32,508 nt of DNA from NCBI GenBank assembly GCA_012033335.1, contig JAAURB010000062.1:1-32508 (forward strand), read 5' to 3'. Shown piece after piece: positions 1-6,966 of this stretch. This DNA is from Oscillatoriales cyanobacterium RM2_1_1. Lineage in GTDB: Bacteria; Cyanobacteriota; Cyanobacteriia; Cyanobacteriales; Microcoleaceae. Below the pieces are notes generated by a model that had not been told where the DNA came from, ran no database searches, and was given only the letters and a program-made list of their open reading frames with translations. The position numbers and the translations under genes are program-made. Every line of letters begins with the position of its first letter. The first letter of the stretch is position 1.

Positions 1-659
1 CGTCGGGAATTTGTAATAATCGTGGCAGCCTACTCCACACAGAATTAAAAATTCTTTAGCAAAACTGTAATAAAAGGGAAATCCACTGGCATCAACCCAA
101 TCCAAATTCAGCCAATCCCGATTTTTTCCCAGTAGGCTGTGGCGAAGTCTCGCTCTCGCTGGAAGATAAACTCTCCAGATGGGCTCAAGTTGCCCGAAGC
201 GTCATGGTTGCCCAGGGTAAAGGCGAAGGGAAGTTGGAATTTTTGTAGGGGGGCAGCAATGGTTTGGTCAAACCCTTCCCACATGGCTTGAATCGTTGAA
301 TCTGATAGAGAGACCTTCTGCCCAGCAACCATGTCCCCAGAACAAAGCACCAAATCGGGTTGCCAGTCGGGAATGAAGCTCATGGCCTTGCCGACTTGAG
401 ATTCATAGGTATTGGAACCGTAGCTATTGTTTAGATCGCTGATCACCACCCAGCGGACATCCCCTTTGACTGGAGCAAAAAATCCTGCTGGGGCTGCTTG
501 GATCGGTGTTGGGGAAGGTTGGGCTGTGGGTTCGGGTTGGGGTTGTGACTGGGAGCCTTGAGAATCAGTTGGGATCAACCGTTCTCGACAGGCTGGGATC
601 AGCCCCACTGCCCCTAAGCTTCCAAGAAATAGCAAGACCTGGCGACGGTTGAGATTCAT
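1..659 (-). pseudogene. Metallophosphoesterase (calcineurin-like) lipoprotein, frameshifted and cut by the window edge
   Basis: The first 183 codons encode an exported calcineurin-like phosphoesterase. The N-terminus has NRRQ followed by a hydrophobic stretch and LIPAC, which fits a Tat-like or lipoprotein signal with Cys about residue 24, then a Pro/Gln/Ser-rich linker. Metal-binding motifs follow in family order: ISDLNNSYG, LCSGDMV and LGNHDASG. The frame hits TGA at 108-110 just after YWEKIGIG. If one base is restored there, translation continues as LNLDWVDASGFPFYYSF, the expected continuation, so a 1-nt deletion near 108-113 is clear. Downstream of about position 55 neither frame reads convincingly, so a second shift is possible. 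The rest of the gene lies outside the window. Substrate unknown. It is divergent from the deacetylase gene at 902, with repeat A1 between them. Confidence 0.8.
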
Positions 660-745
660 TTTAACCTTTTCTTAACTCAATCTGAGTCTGAAAATGCTTA
701 AGTTAGTTGGAGTTTTTGATTTCACCGCTCAATATAGCGCGAATC

Positions 746-856
746 TTAAGTAGGTGGTTGTCATTATTGTTAGATGGAAGGGGGTCTGGGGCTTCGCCCC
801 AGGCAGGGGGCAGTGCCCCCTTATCAATCTGCTAATTAATTGCGTCAAGCTACTTA
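746..856 (+). repeat. Dispersed hairpin repeat, family A, copy 1
   Basis: About 111 bp with inverted ends (TTAAGTAG at the left, CTACTTAA at the right). It holds two GC-rich hairpins in AT-rich DNA: CTGGGGCTTCGCCCCAG, then a GGGGGCAGTGCCCCC-type stem. The segment near the right end, ATTAATTGCGTCAAGCTACTT, recurs almost identically at 14062-14080 and 24207-24228. It lies in the divergent region between 659 and 902. No protein-coding content is evident. Confidence 0.85.
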
Positions 857-901
857 AGCTAGAAAGTTAAGTTAGAAAAATTTTATTAAACCAGCCTACG
901 C

Positions 902-2659
902 ATGATGTTTAGACGCTTCGCTTTGGGTTTAGGACTGAGTTTTGGTTTAACATTTAGTGTCATCGGACTCCCTCTCATTCGCTCCGCAGTTGCCGAATCC
1001 AAATCTCCTCAAACTTTGTGTCAAGCATCCCCCGAACAGAGGATTGAGGGTATCAAGCCCACCCTAGACAGTTGGCTGCCTGCGGCTTCCAGGCTATTAG
1101 TCAATCCAGAAATTGGACTCTCTTACTTAATTCAACAAATCGGCAATCAAGCTATCATTCAGTCCAACATTAGTCCCTGGCCGACGATTCACGATCAGGC
1201 TAGATTGGCCAGGGTTCCGGTAATCATGTACCATGATGTTTTGCCAAAAAAACAGGTGTCCTTTGATGTCACCATTGAGGCATTTACAGCCCATCTTCAG
1301 GCCATCAAAGAAAATGGTTTGACTCCGATTAGTCTAGATCAACTGGTTCAGCACCTCAGAACTGGTTCAGCCTTGCCAGAAAAACCGATTGTGCTGACAT
1401 TTGATGATGGCTATTTGGGTCACTATGAAGTGGTTTATTCCCTGCTCAAAAAGTATAATTATCCCGGTGCATTTTCCATTTACACCGACAAAATTGATGG
1501 CAAAATTGCTGGACGTTCTACCCTCACCTGGGAACAATTGCGAGAAATGGCGGCTGATCCATTGGTTACCATTGTTTCCCACAGTTTGAGTCATCCCAAG
1601 GACTTAACTGAACTTTCTGATTTCCAGTTGCAACAGGAACTCATTCAATCTAAAAAAATTCTCGAGGATCAGCTGAGGGTTCCAATGCGCTACTTTACTT
1701 ATCCCGAGGGAAAATATGATGAACGGGTGAGTGCCTGGGTTAAGGTAGCAGGCTATGAAGCCGCTTTCACCATGGAAAATAATGTGAATCGCTTTAGCAA
1801 TGAGTCCAAGAGCTTGCTGGCGATTGATCGGTTTGGGCAGGGGGGCATCAAACGGGCCGTTGCCGAAGCCTCTGGGGGATTACAATTGCCGCCATGGGGC
1901 CCCGGATTTGATTTCAGGGCTCCGGTGAGTCAGCATGAAATCATTTTGGGGGGAATTCCTTTAACCCTGGTTTCCGGAGGGCAACCCATCACGGTTTTGG
2001 CAGACAAACGTTACTTTTTAGAAGAGATCCTGACGAAAACAGAAGCGGTAGCGGCGGTGGACGGCGGTTTCTTTTCCCTGAAACATACCACCTCAAATAT
2101 GATTGGCCCGATTCTCAGTCAGAACTCAGGCTACTTCTCTCCCAGTAACCCGTTTTCCCCTGGCAACAAAAGCGAAAATCCCAAAATTAAAGATCGGCCC
2201 TTAATCTTAATCAATCCTGAAGGGGTGAAGTTCGTCCCCTTTGACCCTGATCGCCACAATAGCTTGGATGGGATCGGACAGGAACTGCCCGGCGTTACCG
2301 ATGCCTTTGTTGGGGCAGCTTTTTTGGTGAAGCATTTTCAACCTCAGTCTAGGGAAACTTTCGGTAATTTATACGGATTCGATGCCGCCCGTCACCGGGC
2401 ATTTTGGGGAATTCACCGCAGTGGTCGCCCGGTGATTGGGGTCTCAGCAGAACGGATAGATTCTGTTACTCTAGGGCAACTCTTGGCTCAGGCAGGCTTT
2501 CGAGATGCGGTGATGGTAGATTCGGGGGCAAGTACTTCCCTGGCTTACCGGGGGAAGTCCTTAGTCAAGAAGTATAAACCTCGTAAAGTGCCTCACATGG
2601 TGGCTTTGATAGAACCCAAAGTGGCTTTTCATACTGACTGCAAAGTTGCCAAATATTGA
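902..2659 (+). CDS. Secreted polysaccharide deacetylase fused to a phosphodiester glycosidase (NAGPA-like) domain
   Basis: 585 aa with a signal peptide over roughly residues 1-31. Residues about 105-320 form a carbohydrate-esterase-4 (NodB-type) domain: VPVIMYHD (106-112), LTFDDGY (165-171, the metal and base aspartates), SHSLSHP (226-232, metal histidines) and FTYPEGKYD (265-273). Residues about 340-575 match the phosphodiester glycosidase/NAGPA family: AAVDGGFF (384-391), the WGIHRSG segment (502-508), a long segment ending VMVDSGAS (537-544) and a final VPHMVAL (563-569). CE4 enzymes de-N-acetylate peptidoglycan or exopolysaccharide. NAGPA-type domains hydrolyse phosphodiester-linked sugars, or are exopolysaccharide/cell-wall proteins of unknown reaction. 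The fusion suggests an envelope-glycan role outside the cytoplasm; that is inference. The start could be ATG 902 or the next ATG at 905. No clear Shine-Dalgarno sequence is visible. Confidence 0.9.
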   Translation: MMFRRFALGLGLSFGLTFSVIGLPLIRSAVAESKSPQTLCQASPEQRIEGIKPTLDSWLPAASRLLVNPEIGLSYLIQQIGNQAIIQSNISPWPTIHDQARLARVPVIMYHDVLPKKQVSFDVTIEAFTAHLQAIKENGLTPISLDQLVQHLRTGSALPEKPIVLTFDDGYLGHYEVVYSLLKKYNYPGAFSIYTDKIDGKIAGRSTLTWEQLREMAADPLVTIVSHSLSHPKDLTELSDFQLQQELIQSKKILEDQLRVPMRYFTYPEGKYDERVSAWVKVAGYEAAFTMENNVNRFSNESKSLLAIDRFGQGGIKRAVAEASGGLQLPPWGPGFDFRAPVSQHEIILGGIPLTLVSGGQPITVLADKRYFLEEILTKTEAVAAVDGGFFSLKHTTSNMIGPILSQNSGYFSPSNPFSPGNKSENPKIKDRPLILINPEGVKFVPFDPDRHNSLDGIGQELPGVTDAFVGAAFLVKHFQPQSRETFGNLYGFDAARHRAFWGIHRSGRPVIGVSAERIDSVTLGQLLAQAGFRDAVMVDSGASTSLAYRGKSLVKKYKPRKVPHMVALIEPKVAFHTDCKVAKY

Positions 2660-3060
2660 ATCTAGCGGCACTCCCTTTTTGCTGATTCTTGAGCCTACGT
2701 TGCAGCAATTTCAGCTTGCAGTGCAGTTCATTAAAAAAGCGGGGCCGCTTAACCTGTTCCCCGTCTGAAGTCGAGAGGAAATATTCAAGTCCGACATCAA
2801 TCCCTATTGGATGACCCTGAGGCATCATAGCAGGGATATCAACATTGGCCTGAAGGCTAAGCATGACAAAGTAACCTGATGCCTTGTGAACAATTCGAGC
2901 TTGTTTTACCTCAAATCGCCCCTACTGTATCTGTTAGATTGGTACTTAGATAGGGGAATTCTATTAATAGGTAATCATAGATTTTCTAAATCGGGCAGCA
3001 GGATTTCCTGAGGCTCGACCTGAAGAGGGATATCCAAGGCTGGAAAACTACAGAAAATTT
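2660..3060 (-). pseudogene. tnpB: Relic of a TnpB (IS200/IS605-group OrfB) gene
   Basis: On the minus strand, the open stretch from about 2921 to 2660 reads FEVKQARIVHKASGYFVML, then GHPIGIDVGLEYFLSTSDG, KRPRFF and KLKLLQRRLKNQQKGS. This is the central TnpB region, including the GIDVGL motif that carries the first RuvC aspartate. Further upstream (about 3060-2930) another frame reads SFPALDIPLQVEPQEILLPD, then an in-frame TGA, then LPINRIPLSKYQSNRY, which resembles the preceding part of TnpB, so at least one stop and one frameshift are present. The N-terminus, the later RuvC motifs and the zinc finger are missing. Similarity ends within a few bases of the stop codon of the upstream deacetylase gene (2659), so the right part of the element has been lost. 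No TnpA gene or recognisable ends remain. It is not a functional nuclease. Confidence 0.8.
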
Positions 3061-3084
3061 CAGGTCGGGACAGAAAAAAAATGA

Positions 3085-3108
3085 TCCGGATAATCATCCG
3101 GATAATCA
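3085..3108. repeat. Perfect 12-bp tandem duplication
   Basis: TCCGGATAATCA occurs twice back to back in the leader of the gene at 3149. Each unit contains the palindrome TCCGGA. Confidence 0.9.
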
Positions 3109-3148
3109 CTATATTGACTCAGACTATTGACTTAGAGGTATTGCTTAA

Positions 3149-4447
3149 ATGGGACGTTCATCCAATCATTCGGGGGGTTCAAATCCTGATCCAATTCAGG
3201 CCAAACTTGCAGCTCTAGAACAGGAACTGGAGCAAAAGTATGGATTTTCATCAACCCAAGCTCAAAACCAGAACCAAAATAATTCTCCTGATCCATCTGC
3301 GACTCCATCTCAGGGCCGCTCCCAAGGAGCCTCTAAAAATAAATCCCAGAACTTTAACGTCTCAATTGCCCGGTGGGTCGCCGCTATTCTCCTGCTCGGA
3401 GTTCCCCTGGGTGCTGGATTGATTTGGGTAGCCAACTTGCCCTATCCAATGGTCAGAAAGCCCGTCTCAAAAGTTGCACCACTATTGTTATTGCCCAGTT
3501 ATTTAAAGATGGATCGGGGCTATCGGGAAGCGATTAGATATACCGAACAATCGGATCAGCTGATTAATCAAGCCACTTCTCCGGCTGATATTGGTCTAGG
3601 GGCAGAAAAAGTTGAGTTGGCCCAGAACGCCCTCGATGATTTGCCAGTCTGGTTTCTGGGTTATCAACCCGAGTATTACTGTCGTTGGTTTGATTGTCAG
3701 TGGCGTTTTACCGTAGATGAATTTGAACAGGCCCGCAAAACAATTGGTCGATTAGAAGCCCAGGTTTTTCAAGAAAGCAACGCTCAAACCCAGCTCAACC
3801 AGATAGAACAGGAATTAACCCGGGCCAAACAGCAGTTTCAAATCGCTCCAGACTTGGCTGCCAAACAGCAAGCGATCGCCAGTTGGCAAACAGCCATTGA
3901 TCAATTAGCGGCAGTTCCGCGAGAAACCCTGGCTGGAACCCTGGCGGAACAACAACTCAAAACGAACGAGCGGGATTTTACCAACCTGACCGGAGGAATC
4001 TCACAACGGGCAGGGGGCAACAATCTGATTGCAGCAGCGATGCAATTTGCCATGCAAGCCGCTCAAACCTCGCAAAATCCGCCCCATTCCGCCCTGCAGT
4101 GGCAACAGATTAAGACCTTGTGGCAGGAGGCGATTGATCGATTGAAGCAGGTTCAGGCAGATAATCCTGCCTATCTGGAGGCCCAAAAGAAGCTAGCTGA
4201 ATATCAAGCCAACCTGGGAACCGTCCAGACCCGACTACAGATGGAGCAAGAGGCTGCGGATGCCCTACAATCCGCCAAAGGTGACATTGCCGATCTACAG
4301 CGATTTACGGAGACTGAGTCTAGTAACCTGGGGGAGTACAATCGTAAGCTGCGACAGATTATGAATCAGCTCGAAACTATTCAACCGGGAACAACCGCCT
4401 ATGGAGAGGCTCAGCAATTGCTTCAGTTTGCTCGTAAGCGCCTATAG
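3149..4447 (+). CDS. Membrane-anchored coiled-coil protein of unknown function
   Basis: 432 aa, not assigned to a named family. Residues 1-70 are polar and Gln/Asn/Ser-rich, with a short coiled coil at about 15-30. One transmembrane segment lies at about 75-96 (WVAAILLLGVPLGAGLIW). A conserved-looking domain follows, with the aromatic and Cys-rich patch GYQPEYYCRWFDCQWRFTVD at about 170-190. The rest (about 190-430) is Gln/Glu/Ala-rich helix, probably long coiled coil or TPR-like, ending FARKRL. The topology suggests a cytoplasmic N-terminus with the helical domain outside the cytoplasm, or the reverse; the sequence does not decide. I believe similar proteins occur in other cyanobacteria, but I know of no function. 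It stands alone between the TnpB relic and hli, and its leader carries the 12-bp tandem duplication. Confidence 0.8.
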   Translation: MGRSSNHSGGSNPDPIQAKLAALEQELEQKYGFSSTQAQNQNQNNSPDPSATPSQGRSQGASKNKSQNFNVSIARWVAAILLLGVPLGAGLIWVANLPYPMVRKPVSKVAPLLLLPSYLKMDRGYREAIRYTEQSDQLINQATSPADIGLGAEKVELAQNALDDLPVWFLGYQPEYYCRWFDCQWRFTVDEFEQARKTIGRLEAQVFQESNAQTQLNQIEQELTRAKQQFQIAPDLAAKQQAIASWQTAIDQLAAVPRETLAGTLAEQQLKTNERDFTNLTGGISQRAGGNNLIAAAMQFAMQAAQTSQNPPHSALQWQQIKTLWQEAIDRLKQVQADNPAYLEAQKKLAEYQANLGTVQTRLQMEQEAADALQSAKGDIADLQRFTETESSNLGEYNRKLRQIMNQLETIQPGTTAYGEAQQLLQFARKRL

Positions 4448-4628
4448 GGTGAAGCGTCTTTGGCCCATAGGCTCTAGCCAATAGTTTGCAGCAGGATTGT
4501 TAGTTAACTGATAGTTAGCTATGAGTTAATTTTCAGTTCATGAAGTTCTAGCAGGCCAATTTACCGGAGTTTCCAAGTTGAACGTCGTAGAATAGAATTA
4601 AGCAGAACCTTCTAAACATTTTATATTT

Positions 4629-4805
4629 ATGACACAACCTCAACCTCAACCCCAAGTTACTCCTAACCTTCAGGAACCTAAGTTTGGTTTTAACGCTTAT
4701 GCTGAGCGCCTGAATGGTCGGGCTGCAATGATTGGCTTTGTGGTGGCGATCGCCATTGAGTACTTCACTGGTCAGGGTTTGCTCGCCTGGCTGGGGCTCA
4801 ATTAA
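4629..4805 (+). CDS. hli: High-light-inducible one-helix protein (Hlip/SCP)
   Basis: 58 aa. The N-terminus is Gln/Pro-rich (TQPQPQPQ), then FGFNAYAERLNGRAAMIGF followed by VVAIAIEYFTGQG. This carries the Lhc/Hlip signature ExxNGRxAMxGFxxxxxxE in a single transmembrane helix at about residues 27-48. Hlips bind chlorophyll and carotenoid in thylakoid membranes, protect photosystem II assembly intermediates and are induced by strong light. It was too short for simple length filters and was identified by its motif. Upstream at 4560-4577 (TTTACCGG, AG, TTTCCAAG) is a poor match to the HLR1/RpaB motif, too weak to call. A second hli lies 1.2 kb downstream. Confidence 0.93.
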   Translation: MTQPQPQPQVTPNLQEPKFGFNAYAERLNGRAAMIGFVVAIAIEYFTGQGLLAWLGLN

Positions 4806-5021
4806 GTCAATCAAGTCAGCTAGCGATGTTGTTTTCTAGAGTAAGGGTTTTCAACTAAATCTGGATCAGCCTCCCCGATGATATACCTGTCTTTAGGATT
4901 TCTCGGGGACTGATCTCTAAAATCCATACCAGGGAGATAGTGTATTGGGAAAGACTTTTTCTCATGCCTGGCTATTTTAAACTACTGAGTTAGTGGGCAA
5001 TCTTTTAAGGCTCCGATCTGA

Positions 5022-5051
5022 AAAGAGATCAGCTTGAAAGAGATCAGCTTG
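5022..5051. repeat. Perfect 15-bp tandem duplication
   Basis: AAAGAGATCAGCTTG occurs twice without a gap, in the hli to 5189 intergenic region. Confidence 0.9.
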
Positions 5052-5143
5052 ACTGAATTGCCTCTATCAGAAATGATTGGTTGAAAGCTAGATTAGTTTA
5101 AAGTTAGTTTGAATTTAGTTTAAGGTAACAATAATTCTCCCTA

Positions 5144-5171
5144 AATTTCTACACTTGAATTTCTACACTTG
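5144..5171. repeat. Perfect 14-bp tandem duplication
   Basis: AATTTCTACACTTG occurs twice without a gap, 18 bp before the start codon at 5189. Confidence 0.9.
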
Positions 5172-5188
5172 ACTTTGAGTAAATTGCA

Positions 5189-5479
5189 ATGAACGCTTTG
5201 TGGCTACGCCTCTTAAGATCGTCATATCGTCGAGAACCAATTGCTAGCTTTATCGTGACAGTTGGAGCGATTGATGCTGTGATTGGGGGCATTGGTTCAA
5301 GTTGGTCTCTATTTGGATTTGGGCTGAGTACGGTCGCCGTTGCCGTTGCGATTCGGCTATGGCAAACTCAGCGAATCCCGGTCAAAGATGCTGAAACTGC
5401 TCCAGAGTATTACTTACCTCCCGCAAGCTCCCGTCCTCGGATGTCTCAGTTGTCCTCTAGACGTTATCCCCCTGATTGA
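5189..5479 (+). CDS. Small cyanobacterial membrane protein of unknown function
   Basis: 96 aa. The basic N-terminus (LRLLRSSYRREPIASF) is followed by one or two glycine-rich hydrophobic segments at about residues 18-57: FIVTVGAIDAVIGGIG and LFGFGLSTVAVAVAIRLW. The tail is polar and Pro/Ser/Arg-rich, ending RRYPPD. The positive-inside pattern suggests the N-terminus is cytoplasmic. From memory, proteins with this RREPxxSFxxTVGAxDAxIGG pattern are widespread in cyanobacteria with no assigned function. Transcription probably ends at the bidirectional terminator at 5643-5685. Confidence 0.7.
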   Translation: MNALWLRLLRSSYRREPIASFIVTVGAIDAVIGGIGSSWSLFGFGLSTVAVAVAIRLWQTQRIPVKDAETAPEYYLPPASSRPRMSQLSSRRYPPD

Positions 5480-5565
5480 AGCAACCCTAGGAACCACTGA
5501 GTCGGGATGTCCTACGCCCCAACGATTTCACCTGATACAGTTTACCTACCGTGAATTAATCGAAA

Positions 5566-5595
5566 AGTAGTAAAAGACTAAGTAGTAAAAGACTA
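5566..5595. repeat. Perfect 15-bp tandem duplication
   Basis: AGTAGTAAAAGACTA occurs twice without a gap, followed by a shorter repeat of AAAAACTA. It lies between the 5189 gene and its terminator. Confidence 0.9.
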
Positions 5596-5637
5596 ATAAG
5601 AAAAACTAGAAAAACTAATAGGAAAGGCAAAAAAAGC

Positions 5638-5823
5638 TTAAAAAAAAGTCGGGAAAGGTAATTCTAGTTCCTTTCCCGACTTTTTAGCTGGCGCTTTATT
5701 CAATTGCTGACGCAGGGCTTGCTGTCGCTTGCGAATCTGCCTTGCCCGAGCAGACCCCCCTTTTCCTTTCTGGTTTCTTCCCGGGTGGCGTGGGGATTCC
5801 CATCTCTTCAATTGCCTAGCCAT
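5638..5823 (-). CDS. Small basic protein of unknown function, with its terminator inside the coding 3' end
   Basis: 61 aa, very basic, with many Lys, Arg and Gln (QKGKGGSARARQIRKRQQAL). It has no membrane segment and a hydrophobic C-terminal tail, LELPFPTFF. I do not recognise the family. The start is the ATG at 5821-5823, which has GGAG four bases upstream. An in-frame TTG nine bases further up is less likely. A consensus promoter (TTGACA, 18 bp, TACTAT) sits about 35 bp upstream. The last 14 codons are encoded by the stem, loop and U-run of a strong intrinsic terminator, so the stop codon uses the last T of the run. It is divergent from the hli gene at 6015. The promoter and ribosome site argue that it is real; the terminator overlap argues for caution. 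Confidence 0.6.
   Translation of the reverse strand: MARQLKRWESPRHPGRNQKGKGGSARARQIRKRQQALRQQLNKAPAKKSGKELELPFPTFF
5643..5685. terminator. Strong bidirectional intrinsic terminator
   Basis: A perfect 16-bp inverted repeat, AAAAAGTCGGGAAAGG at 5643-5658 and its complement at 5670-5685, with an 11-nt loop. T-runs follow on both strands: five Ts at the right end on plus, eight Ts at the left end on minus. It serves the convergent genes at 5189 (+) and 5638 (-), and its left side is part of the 5638 coding sequence. Confidence 0.93.
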
Positions 5824-5858
5824 TGACTCCAATGATTGACTACATTTTGACTACTTCT

Positions 5859-5888
5859 ATAGTACAGCTAAATCCATGGAGTTGTCAA
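5859..5888 (-). promoter_or_regulatory. Consensus sigma-70-type promoter for the small basic protein
   Basis: On the minus strand the -35 is TTGACA (5883-5888), the spacer is 18 bp and the -10 is TACTAT (5859-5864). Transcription would begin near 5852, giving a leader of about 30 nt before the ATG at 5823. Confidence 0.6.
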
Positions 5889-5936
5889 ACTATGGGCCGT
5901 TCTATCTATCCACAGAAAGACATCTGTCAAGAATTT

Positions 5937-5983
5937 GTTACAAAACGTTGCAAGACTCGAACTACTGTGTTAACTTTTATATA
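5937..5983 (+). promoter_or_regulatory. HLR1-like RpaB site and promoter of the second hli gene
   Basis: GTTACAAA (5937-5944), a 2-bp gap, then GTTGCAAG (5947-5954) matches the direct-repeat HLR1 motif bound by the response regulator RpaB: the first half is perfect and the second has two mismatches. A -10-like TATATA lies at 5978-5983, which puts the HLR1 just upstream of the expected -35 position. That is the arrangement in which RpaB activates hli genes under stress light. Confidence 0.6.
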
Positions 5984-6014
5984 GTTAGTTCAAACTACAC
6001 AGGAGCAACTCATT

Positions 6015-6158
6015 ATGGAAAGCACTGAAAATAAGTTCGGTTTTACTCAGTTCGCTGAAACATGGAATGGTCGTTTGGCAATGCTTGGATTTGTGATCGG
6101 TGTTGCTACCGAGCTACTAACGGGCCAGGGAATTTTGCATCAAGTGGGTTTGATGTAA
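6015..6158 (+). CDS. hli: High-light-inducible one-helix protein (Hlip/SCP)
   Basis: 47 aa, a minimal Hlip. [19 protein letters not shown] and [13 protein letters not shown] carry the ExxNGRxAMxGFxxxxxxE chlorophyll-binding signature in one thylakoid helix at about residues 14-38. The start has AGGAG nine bases upstream. Its likely role is photoprotection of photosystem II assembly and chlorophyll recycling. The gene is a single-gene unit, with an HLR1-like site and a -10 upstream and a clean intrinsic terminator 73 bp downstream. It shares the TGQG end of the helix with the hli at 4629 but lacks that protein's Gln/Pro-rich N-terminus. Confidence 0.95.
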   Translation: MESTENKFGFTQFAETWNGRLAMLGFVIGVATELLTGQGILHQVGLM

Positions 6159-6231
6159 CTGTTTCCCGATTGATGTCTCTTCGAGTTTTTTATAGATTTG
6201 GAGAGTAGTGTACAAAAGCTATACAAAAATA

Positions 6232-6260
6232 GGGCTCCCAACATTGTTGGGAGCCCTTTT
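6232..6260 (+). terminator. Intrinsic terminator of hli
   Basis: An 11-bp perfect stem GGGCTCCCAAC with loop ATT, followed by TTTT. It lies downstream of the hli stop and upstream of the convergent gene at 6301. On the other strand an A-rich flank (CAAAAATA) gives a weak T-run, so it may act both ways. Confidence 0.92.
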
Positions 6261-6300
6261 ATGATCTAATCAATTCGGTTTTCTCAATCTGCTGGACACT

Positions 6301-6606
6301 CTACAACTGTCGATTGGATAAGTCTAAGGTTCGATCCGAAGCCAGTCCTCTTGATTGATTTAATTGATTCAAGCGAGAAGTACTGTAGGAAAGCTCAACA
6401 TCCTTGGGCAAGCAAATCCGATACAGGCGCAACAACCCAAATACTACTAAGATCTGAACGCTCCAATGGGCGAAGGAGAACCCCCAAATCAGGCAGGCTA
6501 TTCCAGTCAGCCCAGCTAGAACTTTAGGAATATCTTCTGAGGTTTGTAGATACAGCCAAATGAAACCGAGTGTAAATATAATTAGCATGAGATAGACAAA
6601 AGGCAT
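6301..6606 (-). CDS. Small integral membrane protein of unknown function
   Basis: 101 aa from the ATG at 6604-6606, which has GGAGGT seven bases upstream; a GTG nine bases further up would overlap that ribosome site. There are two or three hydrophobic segments: FVYLMLIIFTLGFIWLYLQ, then VLAGLTGIACLIWGFSFAHW and VQILVVFGLLRLYRI. A polar C-terminal tail of about 30 residues follows. The TSEDIPKVLAGLTG loop looks like a conserved cyanobacterial pattern, but I know no function. It is convergent with hli across the terminator at 6232. Confidence 0.75.
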   Translation of the reverse strand: MPFVYLMLIIFTLGFIWLYLQTSEDIPKVLAGLTGIACLIWGFSFAHWSVQILVVFGLLRLYRICLPKDVELSYSTSRLNQLNQSRGLASDRTLDLSNRQL

Positions 6607-6647
6607 AGATGCCACCTCCAGAATTCACACGGACGTTTGCTTAATCG

Positions 6648-6691
6648 TTTTTGTTTGATCGTTTGCGCTTATATTTTTGTTTGATCGTTTG
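6648..6691. repeat. 18-bp direct repeat, 8 bp apart
   Basis: TTTTTGTTTGATCGTTTG occurs at 6648-6665 and again at 6674-6691, in the leader of the membrane protein at 6301. The surrounding GTTTGCTTAATCG words are diverged relatives. Confidence 0.9.
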
Positions 6692-6798
6692 TGTCTAATC
6701 TGTCGTCTACACCTTTACCTTACCGTTCAAAATAAATTTACAAGGCAAAAGCCCTACAAAGATTAATAATCTTAATCATAAAGATCAATATCTTCACA

Positions 6799-6917
6799 TA
6801 AGTAACTTAATGCCATGATTCAGCAGATCGATGTGGGGGCAAAGGGGGTAGTCCCCCTTCCTGAGGCAAATCCCCAGATCCCCTTCCATTTAATAATTAA
6901 TTACAACCTCCTACTTA
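6799..6917 (-). repeat. Dispersed hairpin repeat, family A, copy 2 (inverted)
   Basis: Read on the minus strand it begins TAAGTAGGAGGTTGTAATTA, continues with AAATGGAAGGGGATCTGGGG and a GGGGGACTACCCCC hairpin, and ends AAGTTACTTA. This is the family A pattern in the opposite orientation to the other four copies, with a more diverged right end. It occupies most of the gap between the TetR gene's 3' end and the membrane protein gene at 6301-6606. Apart from this and the 18-bp repeat, the 360-bp gap holds nothing. Confidence 0.8.
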
Positions 6918-6966
6918 TAGCGATTCCTAATCACATCAGGTATAGATTTGAGAGATGGGTATTGAA

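Larger units (their letters stand above)
4806..5188. other. Intergenic region with tandem duplications, no gene seen
   Basis: No convincing coding frame. It contains two perfect tandem duplications, listed separately, and a loose inverted pair CCCCGA...TCGGGG at about 4872-4908 with a loop too long for a normal terminator. The stretch near 5095-5125 is built from repeated TTAGTTTAA-like words. Confidence 0.6.

Noticed and set aside
3170-3192. T-loop-like GGTTCAAATCC suggesting a tRNA
   Set aside because: No acceptor, D or anticodon arms fit around it; it lies inside the start of the coding sequence at 3149.
4548-4814. 88-codon minus-strand frame covering the first hli gene
   Set aside because: The plus-strand hli carries the full Hlip signature; the antisense frame has no recognisable content.
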